In this document: positions 49,625-58,727 of the stretch, piece after piece | How positions within the stretch are numbered: position 1 is the first letter of the stretch | Layout of the letters: each line of letters opens with the position of its first letter | From: Scatavimonas merdipullorum | GTDB taxonomy: Bacteria; Bacillota; Clostridia; Oscillospirales; Acutalibacteraceae | Length of the DNA: 64,000 nt | NCBI GenBank assembly: GCA_018712865.1 | Contig: DVGH01000020.1 | Coordinates: forward strand, 1-64,000 | Direction of reading: 5' to 3' | Made by a program: the position numbers and the translations under genes | Notes under the pieces: model-generated | What the model saw: only the letters and a program-made list of their open reading frames with translations | What the model was told of the DNA's origin: nothing | The model's database searches: none

Positions 49625-50476
49625 ATGGAAATCAGAAAGATCAAAGCGCAGACCGTGACAGAAACCGTAAAAAAGCTGTTTATGGACTGCAATTATTATA
49701 TAGGCGAAGACGTTACACGTGCGCTGCAACGGGCAAAGGAATGCGAGCAGTCGCCCGTTGGGAAAACCGTTTTATCCCAGCTGCTTGAAAATAACGCCAT
49801 TGCCGCTAAAGAGCAGATCCCCCTTTGCCAGGACACGGGCATGGCTGTGCTGTTTGTGGAATACGGCGACAAAGTGGTGATAGAAGGCGGCAGCTTTCAA
49901 AATGCCGTGGAGCAGGGTGTGCGCCAGGCGTATGAGCAGGGCTATTTACGCAAGTCTGTTGTAGCAGATCCGGTGTTTGACAGGGTCAACACAAAAGATA
50001 ACACGCCTGCTGTGATTCATACGCAGATTGTCAGCGGCAAGGGTATTACGTTTCTTGCAGGCGGAAAAGGCTTTGGAAGTGAAAATATGTCCGCAATCAA
50101 AATGCTTACACCGTCCTATGGGGTGCAGGGTGTAAAGCAGTTTGTGCTGGATACCGTCAGAAGCGCAGGGCCCAATCCCTGCCCGCCGGTCGTTGTAGGC
50201 GTGGGGATCGGCGGTACGTTTGAAAAGGCGGCGCAGCTTGCAAAAAAAGCCACGTTCCGGCCAATTGATACGGCAAACCCGGACCGGCGTTATGCACAGC
50301 TGGAAGAAGAGCTGTTGGAAAGCATAAACAAAATGGGCTTTGGGCCTGCAGGCCTGGGTGGTACAACAACGGCGCTGGGCGTGAACATAGAAACGTACCC
50401 TACGCATATTGCGGGAATGCCCGTTGCGGTAAATATTTGCTGCCATGCCGCAAGGCATAAAAGCGCACGCCTATAA
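49625..50476 (+). CDS. Class I fumarate hydratase, alpha subunit
   Basis: A 283-residue subunit of the oxygen-sensitive [4Fe-4S] fumarase/tartrate dehydratase family. Three cysteines in conserved positions can hold the cluster: Cys68 in PLCQDTGM, Cys186 in GPNPCPPVVVG and Cys272 or 273 in NICCHAARH. VGIGGTFEKAAQLAKKAT and GFGPAGLGGTTTALGV are family motifs. It interconverts fumarate and malate with the beta subunit encoded 23 bp downstream. The ribosome site GGGAG is 12 bp from the ATG. Fumarate is the likely substrate; tartrate is possible. Confidence 0.9.
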   Translation: MEIRKIKAQTVTETVKKLFMDCNYYIGEDVTRALQRAKECEQSPVGKTVLSQLLENNAIAAKEQIPLCQDTGMAVLFVEYGDKVVIEGGSFQNAVEQGVRQAYEQGYLRKSVVADPVFDRVNTKDNTPAVIHTQIVSGKGITFLAGGKGFGSENMSAIKMLTPSYGVQGVKQFVLDTVRSAGPNPCPPVVVGVGIGGTFEKAAQLAKKATFRPIDTANPDRRYAQLEEELLESINKMGFGPAGLGGTTTALGVNIETYPTHIAGMPVAVNICCHAARHKSARL

Positions 50477-50499
50477 AAGGAAGAAAGGATTCGACTGCA

Positions 50500-51048
50500 A
50501 TGATAAAATTAACGCTTCCGCTTAAGGAAGAGGACATAAAAAAGCTCAAGGCAGGCGACAGCGTGCTGCTGACAGGTACCCTGCTTACAGGCAGGGACGC
50601 CGCGCATAAGCGGTTATACGCCTGCATAGAGCAGGGGCAGCCGCTGCCTGTAGATATAAAAGGCCAAACAATCTACTACGTGGGCCCCGCGCCGGCAAGG
50701 CCGGGCCATGCCGTGGGGCCGGCAGGGCCGACCTCAAGCTACCGCATGGACAAATACACGCCCGCGCTGCTGGATCTGGGGCTTAAGGGCATGGTGGGAA
50801 AGGGTGCGCGCTCCAGGGAAGTAATTGACGCGATCGTGCGCAACCAAGCTGTGTATTTTGCGGCGATCGGCGGTGCGGCAGCGCTGATTGCAAAAAGCAT
50901 AAAAAGCGAGGCGCTGCTATGCTATGAGGACCTGGGGACAGAGGCGGTGCGCCGCTATACGGTTGAGGATTTCCCCTGTATTGTGGTAATAGACAGCAAA
51001 GGAAGGAATATTTACCAGACAGAGCCTGCAAAATATAACAGAGAATAG
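50500..51048 (+). CDS. Class I fumarate hydratase, beta subunit
   Basis: A 182-residue subunit with the family motifs VLLTGTLLTGRDAAHKR, IYYVGPAPARPGHAVGPAGPTSSYRMDKYTP, GMVGKGARSREV and FAAIGGAAALIAKSI. It completes the active site of the alpha subunit encoded directly upstream. GGAAGAAAGG precedes the ATG. In larger class I fumarases these parts are fused in one chain; here they are separate, as is usual in Clostridia and archaea. Confidence 0.92.
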   Translation: MIKLTLPLKEEDIKKLKAGDSVLLTGTLLTGRDAAHKRLYACIEQGQPLPVDIKGQTIYYVGPAPARPGHAVGPAGPTSSYRMDKYTPALLDLGLKGMVGKGARSREVIDAIVRNQAVYFAAIGGAAALIAKSIKSEALLCYEDLGTEAVRRYTVEDFPCIVVIDSKGRNIYQTEPAKYNRE

Positions 51049-51184
51049 TCTATCGCCCCTGCTGTGCATCATGCAGCGTTATAAGGGGCGGTTTTTGCCG
51101 TTGTGGAAAAAGGCCGGTATGCGGCAAAAGAAAAAGCCGGCAGGAGAAAGCATGGATTTTAAAGCTAAAAAAAGAGGGCGCTGT

Positions 51185-53854
51185 ATGAAAAAAAACAGAT
51201 GGGGAAAATATGGGGTATGCCTTATGGCACCGCTGTGCGTGCTGGCGTTTTTTACCGCGTTTTTTGCCCTGTTCGGTATTTATCCGTTTGGCGGCTACAG
51301 CTTTTCATGGTGCGATATGGACCAGCAGGTTATCCCCTTTATGGCGCAGCTGAAGGATATTTTAAACGGACAGGGAAGCCTTTTTCTAAGCATGGAAAAC
51401 GCAGGCGGCATGAACTTTTGGGGTGTGTTTTTGTTTTTCCTTGCAAGCCCGTTTTCTTTTTTGGTTGTCTTTGTGCAAAAGCAGGATTTAAGCCTGTTTA
51501 TGAACGTTTTGGTGGTGCTTAAGCTTGCAGTATGCGCGCTGTGTGCAAGCGTGTATTTCCGCTATAAAACGCCGCGCCTCTTTACCCCGCTGCAGCTTAT
51601 TTTAAGCGTTATGTATGCATTTTGCGGGTATGGGCTGCTGTATTATCAAAATGTTATGTGGCTGGATATTATGTACCTGTTCCCGTTGCTGCTTATGGCG
51701 CTCGACCTTTTGCTGCAAAAGGGCAGGCCGGCTTTGTATATTGTGGTATTGGCGCTGTGCGTGACGATGCAGTTTTACTTAAGCTATATGACCGTGCTGT
51801 GCGTTTTACTGTTTACAGCGGCCCATTTTTGTATATACCGGGAAAAAGTACAAAAAAATACAGCCGTGTTGTTTTGTATCTCCTCGCTTTTGTCGGCGCT
51901 TTTGTCGGCGCCCAGCTGGCTTCCCGCGCTGTTGCAGTTTTTCGATTCGGCAAGGACGGCCAATGTTGTCCAAAGTATAGCCCAGGGCGGCTTTGTTACG
52001 CATATTTATACGGTCATACCGCTTGTTTTGTGTACTGCGGTGCTGCTGCCTGCGTTTTTGGCGTCGTTTTGCTACTTGAAAAAAGACAGGCAGATCCGGC
52101 TGTATTTCATCATGTTTTTACTTACGGTCATCCCCCTGGTTGTGGAGCCTGTCAATAAAATGTGGCATGCGGGCAACTACATGTCCTTTCCCGCACGGTA
52201 CGCTTATATGACCGCTTTCTTTGGCCTTGCAATGTTTGGGCATATTCTGGAGCAGGTCTATAGCGAGCAGGCTGTGTGCCTGCGGACAAAAACGCGGCTT
52301 TATCCGGCGGTTGTCCTCTGTACGGCGGTGGTTTTATGCGCTGCCGCCACGCTTGTTTTATACAGGAATTTTGAAAACGTGCGCGCCTATACAAAAACGC
52401 TGTGGGGGGATGGGCGATCGTTTTTTACGCTGCTGGCAGTGTCCCTTATTTTGTGCGCCGGTTATGGTCTTGCAGTCTTTTTGCTTCAAAGGAAAAAGCT
52501 GTCTGCAAAGGCCGCTGCCATGGGTCTTTGCATTTTACTGTTGTGTGAATGCAGTTTAAATTGCGCCGTATATATCGCTGCGGCGCGCCACAGCGACGAC
52601 AGCTACCGCACCGTAATGGATCTGGAGGGAAAAATAGAAGACACAGGGTTTTACCGGGTCAAAACGGAAAAGAAGCTGTTTGACGTCAATTTGCTGGGCG
52701 CTATGGGCTATAACAGCTTAAACCATTATTCGTCCCTGACCTCGCAGGACTATTTAAAGCTGATGAAAAAGCTGGGCTATTCTTCCTATTGGATGGAAGT
52801 TTCTTCAAACGGGGGCACGCTTTTTTCCGATATGCTGCTTTCCCATCAATATACGGTTTATAAAGGCGAAAAAGAAAATGCTGTCTATCAAAACAAAGCG
52901 TTTTCCATTGTGCGCAACACAGCCTGCCTTCCGCCGGCACTCGTTACGGCGGCCGACCTGAGCCGTCAGGGGGCTCTGCCGGAAGCGTCGCGCTTTGCTG
53001 TTCAGCAGGCGCTGTTTAGCAGCCTGTTTGGGGAAGCGCAGCTGTTTGAAGAATACGCGCCGGACCGGATTTTGGCGGTCGATATGCAGACCGACAGCGG
53101 AAAAAAGACGAAGCTTACGCTGGATAACCCCGAAAAAGAAGGGCGGCTTTCGTACCAGATTGCAGTCAAGGGCCGGCAAACGCTGTATTTTGACTGCTTT
53201 GATAAAATACGCCCCGCGCTTTTGGAAGAAATCAACGACAGTACCTCGGTCATTGTCAACGGTGTATGTCTTACACAGTCATACCCTTCCCAAACCAATA
53301 ACGGACTTTTATGCCTGGGTTCGTTTGAAAACGAAACGGTGCAGGTGGAAATTAAACTTAAGGAAAGCGTTTGCTGTACCTCCTTTGGCATATATGGCCT
53401 TAAAGAGGAGGTTCTTGACCATGTGCTCCAAAATGCGCAGGCGTGTGCAGTAGAGGTCTGTGCAAACCGTGTAACAGCGCGGGCAAATGGGGAAGACGGG
53501 CAATTTATGTTTTTTGCCATCCCCTACAACAGCGGGTTTACCGCGCAGGTAAACGGGGAAAAAGCGCAAATTTTTCAGGTATATGGGGACTTTATGGCGG
53601 TAAGGCTGCCACAGGGCAGCGGTACGGTAACGCTTACCTTTGTACCGCCCGGCCTTACTTTGGGTCTTTGCCTTACAGCAGGCGGTTTTCTGGGCGTTTT
53701 CCTGCTTTTCTTTATAAGAAGAAAACCCGCAGCCCGGCAGGCGTGTACCGGCAGGCCGGCAGCCGTCCTTTTGATCGTGCTGGGAAGTGCTGTCTTTGCG
53801 GCGGTCTATATAGCGCCGGTTGTCATTTACCTGGCGACCAATGTACGAGGATAA
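51185..53854 (+). CDS. YfhO-family membrane protein
   Basis: An 889-residue polytopic protein. About 12-13 membrane helices cover residues ~12-460, with the N-terminal loop FGGYSFSWCDMDQQVIPFMAQL and NVMWLDIMYLFPLLLMALD typical of the YfhO family. A soluble domain (about 475-830), probably extracytoplasmic, follows, then two final helices. YfhO-like proteins resemble GT-C glycosyltransferases and are needed for glycosylating lipoteichoic acid in some Firmicutes. ATG 51185 follows AGAGGG by 6 bp; ATG 51152 after AGGAG is an equally credible start and adds 11 residues. Its substrate here is not known. Confidence 0.85.
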   Translation: MKKNRWGKYGVCLMAPLCVLAFFTAFFALFGIYPFGGYSFSWCDMDQQVIPFMAQLKDILNGQGSLFLSMENAGGMNFWGVFLFFLASPFSFLVVFVQKQDLSLFMNVLVVLKLAVCALCASVYFRYKTPRLFTPLQLILSVMYAFCGYGLLYYQNVMWLDIMYLFPLLLMALDLLLQKGRPALYIVVLALCVTMQFYLSYMTVLCVLLFTAAHFCIYREKVQKNTAVLFCISSLLSALLSAPSWLPALLQFFDSARTANVVQSIAQGGFVTHIYTVIPLVLCTAVLLPAFLASFCYLKKDRQIRLYFIMFLLTVIPLVVEPVNKMWHAGNYMSFPARYAYMTAFFGLAMFGHILEQVYSEQAVCLRTKTRLYPAVVLCTAVVLCAAATLVLYRNFENVRAYTKTLWGDGRSFFTLLAVSLILCAGYGLAVFLLQRKKLSAKAAAMGLCILLLCECSLNCAVYIAAARHSDDSYRTVMDLEGKIEDTGFYRVKTEKKLFDVNLLGAMGYNSLNHYSSLTSQDYLKLMKKLGYSSYWMEVSSNGGTLFSDMLLSHQYTVYKGEKENAVYQNKAFSIVRNTACLPPALVTAADLSRQGALPEASRFAVQQALFSSLFGEAQLFEEYAPDRILAVDMQTDSGKKTKLTLDNPEKEGRLSYQIAVKGRQTLYFDCFDKIRPALLEEINDSTSVIVNGVCLTQSYPSQTNNGLLCLGSFENETVQVEIKLKESVCCTSFGIYGLKEEVLDHVLQNAQACAVEVCANRVTARANGEDGQFMFFAIPYNSGFTAQVNGEKAQIFQVYGDFMAVRLPQGSGTVTLTFVPPGLTLGLCLTAGGFLGVFLLFFIRRKPAARQACTGRPAAVLLIVLGSAVFAAVYIAPVVIYLATNVRG

Positions 53855-53879
53855 AGAAAGGGTTATAAAAATAACCGGG

Positions 53880-53930
53880 AAAGCAAAGTGGGGGATCCGC
53901 ATGATGCGGGGATGCTCCGCTTTGCTTTTT
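53880..53930 (+). terminator. Intrinsic terminator of the YfhO-like gene
   Basis: AAGCAAAG (53881-53888) pairs with CTTTGCTT (53920-53927), with extra imperfect G/C pairing inside, and ends in TTTTT. Confidence 0.8.
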
Positions 53931-53987
53931 AATGCGAAAGACGCAAGAAAACGCCTGCAAAAAGCCGTGTCGCGGCTTTGGTGCTTT

Positions 53988-54017
53988 GCATAAAAAATAA
54001 AAATTTTTCATATAGAT
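53988..54017 (+). promoter_or_regulatory. Sigma-E-type promoter of spoIIID
   Basis: GCATAAA (53988-53994) and CATATAGAT (54009-54017) are separated by exactly 14 bp. This fits the mother-cell sigma-E consensus (KMATATT, 14-15 bp, CATACANT). SpoIIID is a known sigma-E regulon member in Bacillus and Clostridium. Confidence 0.7.
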
Positions 54018-54048
54018 TACCATTCACCCAATTCTGGAGGTTATTTAT

Positions 54049-54300
54049 ATGAAGGGTATTGTGGAGGAGCGCGCTGTTGAGCTTGGCGAATACATCATAG
54101 AAAGCGGGGCTACGGTCCGCAGCGCCGCCAAGAAGTTTGGCGTAAGCAAAAGCACCGTACATAAAGACGTCAGCGAACGATTAAAAACTGTCAATCCGCA
54201 GCTTTACCGCGAGGTAAAGACCATATTAGAGATCAATAAGGCGCAAAGGCATATTCGGGGCGGAATGGCAACAAGAAAAAAATACCAGCATGAAAAATAA
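54049..54300 (+). CDS. spoIIID: Sporulation transcriptional regulator SpoIIID
   Basis: An 83-residue DNA-binding protein. The helix-turn-helix region (YIIESGATVRSAAKKFGVSKSTVHKDVSERL) and the basic C-terminal helix (KAQRHIRGGMATRKKY) are characteristic of SpoIIID, which adjusts mother-cell gene expression during sporulation. CTGGAGG lies upstream with normal spacing, and a sigma-E-like promoter is present. Its presence is strong evidence that this organism forms endospores. Confidence 0.96.
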   Translation: MKGIVEERAVELGEYIIESGATVRSAAKKFGVSKSTVHKDVSERLKTVNPQLYREVKTILEINKAQRHIRGGMATRKKYQHEK

Positions 54301-54313
54301 AAAATAAATTGCC

Positions 54314-54358
54314 GCAAAGGCAGGGGATGGGGCTTTGTGCCTTATCCCCTGCCTTTGC
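54314..54358 (+). terminator. 15-bp stem-loop after spoIIID
   Basis: The arms 54314-54328 and 54344-54358 (GCAAAGGCAGGGGAT and its complement) are perfect. No T-run follows. Confidence 0.55.
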
Positions 54359-54444
54359 ACGCGTAGAAACGCCTATTTATAAATTGTTGGATTTAAATTT
54401 CAAATTTGTTCATGTTTTTCTGTTTTTTTTGCATTATAATTGTA

Positions 54445-54472
54445 TTGTATAACAGGCGTTATGTGGTATAAT
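54445..54472 (+). promoter_or_regulatory. Promoter of the regulator-kinase-HtrA unit
   Basis: TTGTAT (54445-54450) and TATAAT (54467-54472) are separated by 16 bp, 30 bp before the response regulator start. Confidence 0.65.
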
Positions 54473-54502
54473 ACAGATGCGGTTTTACGGGAGGTACATA
54501 CT

Positions 54503-55192
54503 ATGAGCTTAGGTAAAATTTTAGTAGTAGACGACGATTTAAATATCTGTGAACTGTTACGGCTTTACATTGAAAAGGAAGGGTTTAGCGTGGTGACCGC
54601 AAACGACGGCGCGCAGGCGTTAAAGCTTTTTGAAAAGGAGCAGCCCGACCTAATTATGCTGGACATCATGCTGCCCGAGCTTGACGGCTGGCAGGTGTGC
54701 AGGGAAATACGGAAAACCTCGAAATGCCCCATTATTATGCTGACGGCCAAGGGCGAAGTTTTTGACAAGGTGCTGGGGCTGGAATTGGGCGCGGACGACT
54801 ATGTGGTAAAGCCTTTTGAAGCAAAGGAGGTCGTGGCGCGCATACGTGCGGTGCTGCGCCGCAGCGGAAAGACCGATGAAAATGAAATGAAGGAAGTCAA
54901 ATGGGACAAGCTTTCGATCAATCTGACCAATTATGAGCTGAAGGTCGACGGCGTACAAATTGACACACCGCCCAAGGAAATGGAGCTTTTGTTTCATCTG
55001 GCGACCCATCCCAACCGTGTGTTTACGCGCGACCAGCTCCTGGACGAGGTATGGGGCTTTGACTATTACGGCGATTCCCGTACGGTGGATGTACATGTAA
55101 AGCGCCTGCGCGAAAAGATAGACGGTGTTTCCGACAAGTGGGAATTGAAAACCGTATGGGGCGTTGGATATAAATTTGAGGTAAAAGAATAG
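54503..55192 (+). CDS. OmpR-family response regulator
   Basis: A 229-residue regulator. The receiver domain has acidic residues Asp10-Asp12 (VVDDD), phospho-acceptor Asp54 (LIMLDIMLPELDG), MLTAKG and VVKPFE. The C-terminal winged helix (PKEMELLFHLATHPNRVFTRDQLLDEVWGFDYYGDSRTVDVHVKRLREKI) binds DNA. I place the start at ATG 54503 after GGGAGG. It lies upstream of a sensor kinase and an HtrA protease, an arrangement seen for envelope-stress systems in Firmicutes. Its target genes are unknown. Confidence 0.92.
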   Translation: MSLGKILVVDDDLNICELLRLYIEKEGFSVVTANDGAQALKLFEKEQPDLIMLDIMLPELDGWQVCREIRKTSKCPIIMLTAKGEVFDKVLGLELGADDYVVKPFEAKEVVARIRAVLRRSGKTDENEMKEVKWDKLSINLTNYELKVDGVQIDTPPKEMELLFHLATHPNRVFTRDQLLDEVWGFDYYGDSRTVDVHVKRLREKIDGVSDKWELKTVWGVGYKFEVKE

Positions 55193-55211
55193 CGGTAAAA
55201 CGATACAAATA

Positions 55212-55247
55212 AAACAGGCAGCCTTTGCATCCTGTGGTTGCCTGTTT
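55212..55247 (+). terminator. Attenuator hairpin between regulator and kinase
   Basis: AAACAGGCA (55212-55220) pairs with TGCCTGTTT (55239-55247) and is followed by only TTCG. It probably reduces kinase expression relative to the regulator. Confidence 0.55.
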
Positions 55248-55280
55248 TCGCTTTGCCTGTCGGAGGGAAGCAGATCAGCT

Positions 55281-56834
55281 ATGGCAAGACAGAAAACGTT
55301 GTTTAAAAAATATTTGCAGATCAGTATGGCGATCGTTTTGATCAGCTTTTTGATTTTGGGTGTGATGCTTATATTTTTTGTTGCACGGTTTTCCCAGGAA
55401 GATAAAAGGGAGCTTCTTACAGAAAACGCATATTCCGTTTCCAATATGATTTCAGACAATTCCCGCCTTGTTGACAATATGCTGCTGATCAATAACGACA
55501 CCGTGTTTGAAACCGTTGTGTCAACTATGTCAAAAAGCATTAACGCCAATATTTTTATTGTAGACAGGAACGGGAAGGTTCAGCTCAGCTCGGAAAATAC
55601 GTCCAGCGAAGAGCAGCCAAGTACCATCCCAAAGGCAATTGTCAATGTAGCAGCCAGCAGGGAATACTTTGAAACGTCTACGCTTGGCGGGGTGTATACG
55701 ACCAGCCATTATACGGTGGGCGTGCCGATCATTGTCAGCGTAAACGGACAGAATATGTCTGTAGGCGTTGTGTTTGTCTCCTCAGAGGCCAGCTCGATTT
55801 CAAGCTTTACCAATGATATTACAAAGATTTTTTTCTTTGCCGCAATTGCAACCTTTGCCATTGTGTTTTGCCTGGTGGGCTTTTACACCTATAATATGGT
55901 GCGGCCGCTGCGGCAGATGGCCGCTGCGGCAAGAAGCTTTGGCGCGGGCGATTTTTCAAGCCGCGTGCCGGTGACCTCAAACGATGAAATTGGGCAGCTG
56001 GCGGTTGCGTTTAACAATATGGCCGATTCCCTTGCCATGAGCGAGGGGACAAGGCGCAGCTTTATTGCAAATGTTTCGCACGAGCTGAAAACCCCCATGA
56101 CGACGATTGCCGGATTTATCGACGGGATTCTCGACGGAACAATCCCGCCGCAGCGGCAAAGCTACTATTTAAATATTGTAACGGTAGAAATCCGGCGCCT
56201 TTCCCGGCTGGTGCAAACCATGCTGGCATTGTCCAGAATAGACAGCGGCGAATTTAAAATGAATAAACAACGGTTTGATCTGACAGGCATTATTATCAGC
56301 ACACTGCTGACGTTTGAACAGAAAATAGAACAGAGAAAGATCCGCGTACAAGGCCTGGAGGAGGCGGAAAGCCTGTTTGTAGACGGCGACCCGGATATGC
56401 TGCACCAGGTTGTTTATAATTTGGTGGAAAACGCGGTAAAATTTACAGATGAGGGCGGCTATATCCGCCTGACGTTGACAGACCTGCCGGATAAAACCGT
56501 GCTTGAGATTAAAAACAGCGGGCAGGGAATTGCCCCGGAAGAGATATCGCATATTTTCGAACGGTTTTATAAAACGGATAAATCCCGCAGCCAGGACAAA
56601 AACGGCATGGGTTTGGGCCTTTATATTGTAAAGACAATTCTTCGCCTGCATGGCGGGGATATAACGGCAAGCAGCGTTGTGGGGCAGTATTGCGCCTTTA
56701 CACTGTGGCTGCCAAAAGAAAAGGATAAACTAAAAGAAAAGGCAGAGAAGGCGGAAAAAAACGAAAAGCCTGAAAAGCACAGCAGGAAAGAAGCAAAACA
56801 GCCGCCGGAAGAAAAGGAGAATGGACATGAGTGA
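55281..56834 (+). CDS. Sensor histidine kinase
   Basis: A 517-residue kinase. Two membrane helices (about 14-38 and 180-205) flank an extracytoplasmic sensor of ~140 residues; a HAMP domain (MVRPLRQMAAAARSFGAGDFSSRVP) follows. HisKA is SFIANVSHELKTPMTTIAGFIDGILDGTIP, the N box QVVYNLVENAVKFT, and G2 KNGMGLGLYIVKTILRLHGG. The last ~35 residues are a charged Lys/Glu-rich tail that overlaps the htrA start. It presumably phosphorylates the regulator encoded upstream. The ribosome site GGAGGG is 13 bp from the ATG, rather far. Confidence 0.92.
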   Translation: MARQKTLFKKYLQISMAIVLISFLILGVMLIFFVARFSQEDKRELLTENAYSVSNMISDNSRLVDNMLLINNDTVFETVVSTMSKSINANIFIVDRNGKVQLSSENTSSEEQPSTIPKAIVNVAASREYFETSTLGGVYTTSHYTVGVPIIVSVNGQNMSVGVVFVSSEASSISSFTNDITKIFFFAAIATFAIVFCLVGFYTYNMVRPLRQMAAAARSFGAGDFSSRVPVTSNDEIGQLAVAFNNMADSLAMSEGTRRSFIANVSHELKTPMTTIAGFIDGILDGTIPPQRQSYYLNIVTVEIRRLSRLVQTMLALSRIDSGEFKMNKQRFDLTGIIISTLLTFEQKIEQRKIRVQGLEEAESLFVDGDPDMLHQVVYNLVENAVKFTDEGGYIRLTLTDLPDKTVLEIKNSGQGIAPEEISHIFERFYKTDKSRSQDKNGMGLGLYIVKTILRLHGGDITASSVVGQYCAFTLWLPKEKDKLKEKAEKAEKNEKPEKHSRKEAKQPPEEKENGHE

Positions 56835-58560
56835 ATTTATACCGGGAAGCGACGGATTTGTCCCGCGCAACGACCAATCGGGGGAAGCCGCAGCGCAGCC
56901 GGAGGAACAAAATCTGCAGGAAGAGCAAAAACAATTGCAGCCGCAGGGGGAAGAGGCTGCTCCGGTACAGGATGCAATAGAGCCGCAAAGCAGCGAAAAA
57001 AAAGAAGATGCAGCGCAATCGCCCCAGGGGGAAGCTGCTGCGGTGAACAGGGAAGCAGGGCTGGCAGAAGGCGAAAGCGCAGATCAAACGGTGCAGCAGG
57101 GGGAACCTGTCCAGCACAATTTTGCGCAGGGGCAGGTATATCCGCCGCAAGCGGCACAGCCGGGCGCATATCCTTCTGCATACTCCGAAAGTGCGCCGCA
57201 GGGCTATAATGGTACAGGCGCATGCAACGCTCCGGGAGCGTATGGACAGCGTTACTATAATCCCGCAACGGGGCAATATTACTACACAGGAAATGTACAG
57301 ACGCCCCCAAAGAAGAAAATGAGCGGCGGAATGAAGGCGTTTATTGGCTGTATGATCGGTCTTTTTGTCATATTGGCAGGTGTGTTTTCCGTTTTGCTGG
57401 CACACTCCTTTTCACAAATGCAAAAAGATGGAACGGGGTGGTTTCAGCTGCCTTCAGGCAACGATCCGGACAGCTTTTTCAGCTCTGACGGCAGCAGCGC
57501 GGTTCAAAGCGACGACCCGGCGGATTCCAGCAACACGGCAATTGATCCGGACGGGCCCAATATTACGCTGTACCCGCAGCCGGACGACCTTGCCAGCGAG
57601 CAATATAACGCGCAGTATGCGTTTAAAAAGGTGTCGCCGTCGGTCGTGGGCGTTGTAATGTATAAAGATGCCGACCTGCAGAATGGAACAAGCAACCAGA
57701 CGAGCAGCCAGGGAACGGGGATCATTATCAGCAGCGACGGGTATATTGTAACAAACAGCCATGTGATCGGGGATTCCAAGCAATATACCGTCACGGTTGT
57801 TTTGTCAGAGGAAGAGGAATACCCGGCGCAGGTAGTCGGCTACGATACCAGAACGGACCTTGCGGTGTTAAAAATAGATGTTTCAAAGGATTTAGAGGCC
57901 GCGCAGTTTGCTTCTTCCGACGACGTAGAGGTCGGCCAGGATGTAGTGGCAATTGGAAACCCCGGCGGAATCAGCTTTTCCAATTCGCTGACAAAAGGGA
58001 TTATTTCAGCTGTGAACCGGACGGTTTCCGGCAGTAATATAGGATATATCCAAACAGACGCCGCGATCAATCCGGGCAACTCAGGCGGCCCGCTTGTAAA
58101 CTTAAGCGGGCAGGTGCTGGGAATTAACACCATCAAAATTGTCAACACAGAATATGAGGGCATGGGGTTTGCCATACCCAGCAAAACGGTCCGAGAGGTT
58201 GTAAATGATATCATTACGCAGGGCTATGTTTCGGGCAGGGTGCGCATAGGCGTTACCGGTACGGAAATTACGTCACCTTTGGCGCAGTACAACAATGTAC
58301 CCACAGGCATATTGATCGATACCTTTGCAGACGACAGCCCGCTGCCGGAGCAAGGGGTAGAAAGAAACGATATCATTACAGCGATCGACGGAGTGGAGAT
58401 TACGTCCTTTTCCAGATTTTACACCGAGCTTGCAAAGTATAAGCCGGGCGATGAGGTAACGCTGTCGATTTACCGCATGCCGCAAAGGCAGGGGCAGGAA
58501 GCGCAGACCTTTGATGTAGAGATTAAGCTTCTGGCCGACAACGGAGAAACACAGTCATAA
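56827..58560 (+). CDS. htrA: HtrA/DegP-type serine protease with long Gln/Pro-rich N-terminus
   Basis: A 577-residue membrane-anchored protease. The first ~165 residues are cytoplasmic, rich in Gln, Glu, Ala, Pro and then Tyr/Gly, ending in PKKKMSGG. One membrane helix (about 170-191) precedes the exported trypsin-like domain with His312 (TNSHVIGD), Asp344 (RTDLAVLKI) and Ser419 (NPGNSGGP). A PDZ domain (about 470-570, VRIGVTGTEI, ERNDIITAIDGVEI) ends the protein. ATG 56827 lies 7 bp after GGAG, overlapping the kinase gene by 8 bp. It degrades misfolded exported proteins and is probably controlled by the upstream two-component pair. Confidence 0.94.
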   Translation: MSEFIPGSDGFVPRNDQSGEAAAQPEEQNLQEEQKQLQPQGEEAAPVQDAIEPQSSEKKEDAAQSPQGEAAAVNREAGLAEGESADQTVQQGEPVQHNFAQGQVYPPQAAQPGAYPSAYSESAPQGYNGTGACNAPGAYGQRYYNPATGQYYYTGNVQTPPKKKMSGGMKAFIGCMIGLFVILAGVFSVLLAHSFSQMQKDGTGWFQLPSGNDPDSFFSSDGSSAVQSDDPADSSNTAIDPDGPNITLYPQPDDLASEQYNAQYAFKKVSPSVVGVVMYKDADLQNGTSNQTSSQGTGIIISSDGYIVTNSHVIGDSKQYTVTVVLSEEEEYPAQVVGYDTRTDLAVLKIDVSKDLEAAQFASSDDVEVGQDVVAIGNPGGISFSNSLTKGIISAVNRTVSGSNIGYIQTDAAINPGNSGGPLVNLSGQVLGINTIKIVNTEYEGMGFAIPSKTVREVVNDIITQGYVSGRVRIGVTGTEITSPLAQYNNVPTGILIDTFADDSPLPEQGVERNDIITAIDGVEITSFSRFYTELAKYKPGDEVTLSIYRMPQRQGQEAQTFDVEIKLLADNGETQS

Positions 58561-58574
58561 AATATGCAGCAGAA

Positions 58575-58605
58575 AAAAGCCGCCCGGATGTCCCGGAGCG
58601 GCTTT
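58575..58605 (+). terminator. Terminator-like hairpin after htrA
   Basis: AAAAGCCGC (58575-58583) pairs with GCGGCTTT (58598-58605). No clean T-run follows, so termination may be partial. Confidence 0.45.
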
Positions 58606-58727
58606 GCTGATGCTTTGTTTCAAGGCGAGCAACACAGTGACACAAAAAACAGGCATGGTGCAGCAGCGGTATCTGCAAAGCATTTGCAGGGCAGGTATAA
58701 AACGTACAAAAAGGGGACGGTGCATCA

